DNA of 64,000 nt from Pseudomonadota bacterium (lineage in GTDB: Bacteria; Verrucomicrobiota; Verrucomicrobiia; Limisphaerales; SXTU01): positions 25,614-89,613 of the forward strand of contig RFVF01000009.1 of NCBI GenBank assembly GCA_009922615.1. The letters run 5' to 3'. Of the stretch, positions 61,293 to 64,000 are shown piece after piece. The stretch's first letter is position 1, and the number at the start of each line of letters is the position of its first letter. The translations under genes and the position numbers were made by a program. The notes below the pieces were generated by a model, which was not told the DNA's origin, did not search any database, and saw nothing but the letters and a program-made list of their open reading frames with translations.

Positions 61293-63866
61293 CTACAGCG
61301 ACAGCAGCAGCTTCTTGATCTCCTTCAGCACCGCGAGCGGCTCGGTCTTGGTCAGGCGCGGGAACTTGCCGCCGAGCTGGATGAAATCCCCGCGCCGGTG
61401 GAGCATCACCTTGTCGCCCTTCGTCTCGATGGCATCCAGTCCGCGTTCACCGGCAAGCAGTCGCAATTCCGTTGCCACCAGCAGCAATTCCACGGGCTTG
61501 GGCCACTTGCCATAGCGGTCCCGCAACTCCTTGCCCAGCGCGTCCACCGCTGCCTTGGTCTCCGCCTGCGCCAGCTTGCGATACGCCTCGATGCGGTGCT
61601 GCGGTTCGGGAATGTAGGCGGGCGGCAGGAACGCGCCAGCCTGGGGAATGGCGAATTGTGAATTGCGACTGGCGAATTCTTCCTCCCTCGCCCGCGACGG
61701 TTGCACCCACACGTCCGAGTCACGTGGCACGGAAATCTTCGTCCGAGTCTGCGCCGCCCGCGCTTGCGTCGACGGTGATTCCGCCTCCGGTGCCTCTTCC
61801 ACCGCGTGGAGCTTCAGGAAGTCCAGCCGCAGCGCCGCGTTCGTGCGTTGCTTCGTTTTCTCCCCCTTCAACGTCGCCACGCTTTGTTTCAGCAACGTGC
61901 AGTAGAGCTCGAAGCCCACCGCCGTGATGTGCCCGCTCTGTTGCGCGCCCAACAAGTTCCCCGCGCCGCGAATCTCCAAGTCCCGCATCGCGATCTTAAA
62001 CCCGCTGCCCAACTGCGCGTATTGTTTGATCGCGCTCATGCGCTTGCGGACATCCGTGAGCAGGCGTGCGTGGCGCGGCAGGAGGAGGTAGGCAAACGCC
62101 TGGTGCTTGTAGCGCCCCACGCGCCCGCGCAACTGATACAACTGGCTCAACCCAAACCGGTCCGCGCGATCAATGATGATCGTGTTCGCGTTGGGGATAT
62201 CCAACCCGCTCTCGATGATCGTCGTGGACAGCAGCACGTCCGCCTCGCCGTTGACAAACTTCGTCATCACGTCCTCGAGCTCGTCCCCGCTCATCTGGCC
62301 GTGGCCCACGACGATGCGCGCGTTCGGCACGAGGGTTTGCAACTTCGACCGCATCACCTCGATGGTTGTCACGCGGTTGTGCAGGAAGAACACCTGGCCG
62401 CCGCGCTCCAGCTCCCGGCGGATCGCGTCCCGGATGATCCGTTCGTCGTAATGCTCCACGATCGTCTCGACGGGCAAGCGATCCTGCGGCGGCGTGGCGA
62501 TGGTGCTCATGTCCCGCGCGCCGGTGAGCGCGAGATACAACGTGCGTGGGATGGGCGTGGCCGAGAGCGTGAGCACATCCACGTGCGTGCGGAGGAGCTT
62601 GAACTTCTCCTTGTGCAGCACGCCGAAGCGCTGCTCCTCATCAATGATCACCAGCCCCAAGTCCTTGAACGTGACATCGCTCTGCACGAGCCGGTGCGTG
62701 CCCACCACGATGTCCACCGCGCCTGCCGCGAGCTGCTCCACGACCTTGAGCTGCTCCTTGCGGGTGCGATAGCGCGAGAGCAACTCCACGCGCACGGGGT
62801 AGTCGGCCATGCGCTCGCGGAAGGTGTTGTAATGCTGCTGCGCCAAAACCGTTGTGGGCACGAGGAGCGCCACTTGTTTGCCGCCCATCACTGCCTTGAA
62901 CGCCGCGCGGATCGCCACCTCAGTCTTGCCGAAACCCACGTCGCCGCAGACGAGCCGGTCCATGGGCTTGGGGATTTCCAAGTCGTGCTTGGCCTCCGTG
63001 ATCGCGCGGAGTTGGTCCGCCGTTTCCTCGTAGAGAAACGAACTCTCGAACTCGCGTTGCCACGGCGTGTCCGGGCCGAATGCGTGGCCAGGTTGCGTGG
63101 CCCGCTGGGCTTGAATCTTGAGCAAGTCCGCCGCGACATCGCGCACGGCGCGCTCGGCTTGCTGTTTGGTTTTCTCCCAACGCTTCCCGCCGAGGGTGTT
63201 GAGCGGTGGCCGCACCTTGCCCGCGCCCACATATTTGCTGACGAGGTGTGCCTCGGTGATGGGGACATACAGCCGGGGCGGCTCGCGGTCGGTATCCGAG
63301 GGCGCGTATTCCAACACGAGGCACTCGATGCCTTCCTCGGGGCGGGGGATGAATGGCGAATGGCGAATGGCGAATGGCGAATTGGCGGGGGGGTTACCGA
63401 CGGAGGATTCAACCCTTGCTGATGGACCGGCGGCCCTTGAATTCGCACTGGGGCTGTCGGCCGACAATTCGCCATTCGCCATTCCCCTTTCGCAATTCCC
63501 CCTCGGCCGCAGCGTCTCCGCTTCCAAGTGATGCCGCTCGCGTCCGGGCTTGCCGGTGGGGAGCAACTTCAAGCCCTTGAAGCGTCCGATGCCGTGCTGG
63601 AGATGCACCACGTAGTCGCCTTCCTCCAGCTCGCTGAAATCGATGTCCATCGCCGAGCGGGCGGCGAGTGCGTGCGGCGATTTCATGCGTCGCGGCCGCT
63701 GGACTTTGTAGCGTCCGAAGATCTCCGCGTCCGTCACCACCACGAATCGGGCTGCCTCGCAAATGAAACCGCGCGCCAAGGCACCGAGGGCCAGCCCTAT
63801 GCCTTGCGCCGCGCCAGTGACAAAAGCCGTCCAGCCGGGCGAGGGCTTACTTGTAGCCAAAGGCAT
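61293..63866 (-). CDS. mfd: N-terminally truncated Mfd, fused to SDR start
   Basis: Transcription-repair coupling factor, the ATP-driven translocase that removes stalled RNA polymerase. The open frame is 857 residues; Mfd is usually about 1,100-1,200. Mfd homology begins near residue 31 ('RGFICEAARFVVVTDAEIFGR') and covers the RNA-polymerase-interacting domain ('LEEGDYVVHLQHGIGRF'), the helicase core ('GDVGFGKTEVA', 'DEEQRFGV', 'QLRGRVGR') and the TRCF end. The UvrB-like N-terminal part is absent. The first ~27 residues read like a short-chain dehydrogenase. Heptamer repeats encode residues ~122-172 and ~728-741. As it stands it would lack UvrA recruitment. Confidence 0.85.
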   Translation of the reverse strand: MPLATSKPSPGWTAFVTGAAQGIGLALGALARGFICEAARFVVVTDAEIFGRYKVQRPRRMKSPHALAARSAMDIDFSELEEGDYVVHLQHGIGRFKGLKLLPTGKPGRERHHLEAETLRPRGNCERGMANGELSADSPSANSRAAGPSARVESSVGNPPANSPFAIRHSPFIPRPEEGIECLVLEYAPSDTDREPPRLYVPITEAHLVSKYVGAGKVRPPLNTLGGKRWEKTKQQAERAVRDVAADLLKIQAQRATQPGHAFGPDTPWQREFESSFLYEETADQLRAITEAKHDLEIPKPMDRLVCGDVGFGKTEVAIRAAFKAVMGGKQVALLVPTTVLAQQHYNTFRERMADYPVRVELLSRYRTRKEQLKVVEQLAAGAVDIVVGTHRLVQSDVTFKDLGLVIIDEEQRFGVLHKEKFKLLRTHVDVLTLSATPIPRTLYLALTGARDMSTIATPPQDRLPVETIVEHYDERIIRDAIRRELERGGQVFFLHNRVTTIEVMRSKLQTLVPNARIVVGHGQMSGDELEDVMTKFVNGEADVLLSTTIIESGLDIPNANTIIIDRADRFGLSQLYQLRGRVGRYKHQAFAYLLLPRHARLLTDVRKRMSAIKQYAQLGSGFKIAMRDLEIRGAGNLLGAQQSGHITAVGFELYCTLLKQSVATLKGEKTKQRTNAALRLDFLKLHAVEEAPEAESPSTQARAAQTRTKISVPRDSDVWVQPSRAREEEFASRNSQFAIPQAGAFLPPAYIPEPQHRIEAYRKLAQAETKAAVDALGKELRDRYGKWPKPVELLLVATELRLLAGERGLDAIETKGDKVMLHRRGDFIQLGGKFPRLTKTEPLAVLKEIKKLLLSL
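61644..61683. repeat. GAATNGC heptamer array inside mfd, second site
   Basis: Units GAATGGC, GAATTGT, GAATTGC, GACTGGC, GAATTCT in heptamer phase, encoding 'FASRNSQFAIPQ' on the minus strand in a variable linker before the C-terminal domain. Confidence 0.75.
63350..63500. repeat. GAATGGC / GCCATTC heptamer hairpin inside mfd
   Basis: Left arm of five GAATGGC-type heptamers (63351-63386) and right arm of AATTCGC/CATTCGC-type heptamers (about 63464-63499), with ~75 bases between. Pairing of the GAATGGC and GCCATTC units is exact in the core. It is in frame in mfd, between the polymerase-interacting domain and the following segment. Confidence 0.9.
63786..63866 (-). pseudogene. N-terminal fragment of a short-chain dehydrogenase
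   Basis: Starting ATG 63866, overlapping the end of the TRAP permease gene by 20 bases, the frame encodes 'GWTAFVTGAAQGIGLAL', the TGxxxGIG cofactor-binding signature of short-chain dehydrogenases. After about 27 residues the sequence passes into Mfd homology. A TRAP permease followed by an overlapping dehydrogenase gene would be a natural operon, so the fragment seems to be the cut-off start of that gene. Confidence 0.65.
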
Positions 63867-64000
63867 GGGGCAGCCAAAGCGTGATCTGGGGGAAGAAGAT
63901 CAGCAGAAACATCACGATGGTCAAGGGAATGCAAAACTGCCAGATCTCTCGATTGATCTCCTTCATGGGCACGCCGGTCAGCGAGCCCAGAACAAACAGG
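63847..64000 (-). CDS. TRAP transporter large permease, C-terminal end
   Basis: Partial frame from the right edge to TAA at 63847, 50 residues visible. It encodes 'GSLTGVPMKEINREIWQFC' and then a membrane helix 'IPLTIVMFLLIFFPQITLWLP', which is the usual C-terminus of DctM-type permeases of TRAP carboxylate transporters. The start lies beyond the window. Confidence 0.75.
   Translation of the reverse strand, partial: LFVLGSLTGVPMKEINREIWQFCIPLTIVMFLLIFFPQITLWLPHAFGYK

Noticed and set aside
61806..63422. 538-codon plus-strand frame opposite mfd
   Set aside because: Antisense to helicase motifs; low-complexity composition without any domain.

Overview
The window is a GC-rich stretch of bacterial chromosome, densely packed with mostly ordinary genes and carrying no phage, insertion sequence, CRISPR array, rRNA or tRNA that I can see. 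The gene set fits Verrucomicrobiota (PVC superphylum) best: a futalosine-pathway MqnD, a HEAT-repeat protein ending in a PVC-type CxxCH haem domain, secreted sulfatase and amidohydrolase genes, a Wsp-like chemosensory cluster, and poor Shine-Dalgarno sites at many starts. The lineage is inferred from gene content; no marker gene was compared.

Layout. 1-5641 (mostly minus): a four-helix-bundle protein with a coupled partner, thiC with promoter and TPP riboswitch, a 21-bp minisatellite lying between two copies of a protease-gene tail, a Sel1/trypsin-like protease, and a small orphan gene. 5662-8411: ileS, broken. 8682-10136: a receiver protein and mqnD. 10188-17305: a Wsp-like chemosensory operon with two methyl-accepting proteins (one broken), two CheW-like adaptors and a CheA-receiver hybrid. 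17520-21454: a lipoprotein with a secretin-like look, yacG and a tandem pair of related unknown proteins. 21584-24085: aroQ-accB-accC. 24302-26939: a membrane-anchored CxxC protein and a double-domain oxyanion-binding protein. 27023-33624: amidohydrolase, secreted protein, sulfatase, MsrP and a cyclic-nucleotide-domain histidine kinase. 33744-47288: mutL, an MFS transporter and four consecutive YfhO-like membrane proteins. 47319-58951: haem protein, M19 dipeptidase, M48 protease, UVR-domain protein, NtrC-type regulator, ribH, VIT/vWA protein, lipoprotein and pelG. 59037-64000: a receiver-PAS-GGDEF-EAL protein, an N-terminally truncated mfd fused to the start of a short-chain dehydrogenase gene, and the tail of a TRAP permease.

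The most unusual feature is a dense set of short dispersed repeats that are not part of any mobile element I recognise. There are hairpins whose arms are tandem heptamers (GGCAAAA/TTTTTCC, GAATGGC/GCCATTC, AATTCGC, CAATCGG, ACTGANN, CAGAATT) and at least three families of longer palindromic elements. They occur at gene ends, between convergent genes and, strikingly, in frame inside mfd, mutL, a lipoprotein gene and all four yfhO paralogues. In the four paralogues a hairpin sits at the same protein position, and in the fourth copy the arm types are exchanged. They resemble in style the heptanucleotide STRR repeats of heterocystous cyanobacteria.

Three genes (ileS, a chemoreceptor, mfd) are interrupted by deletion-type junctions with a change of frame or partner. 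ileS and mfd are housekeeping genes, so either the assembly has local errors or the genome is undergoing unusual deletions; reads would decide this.
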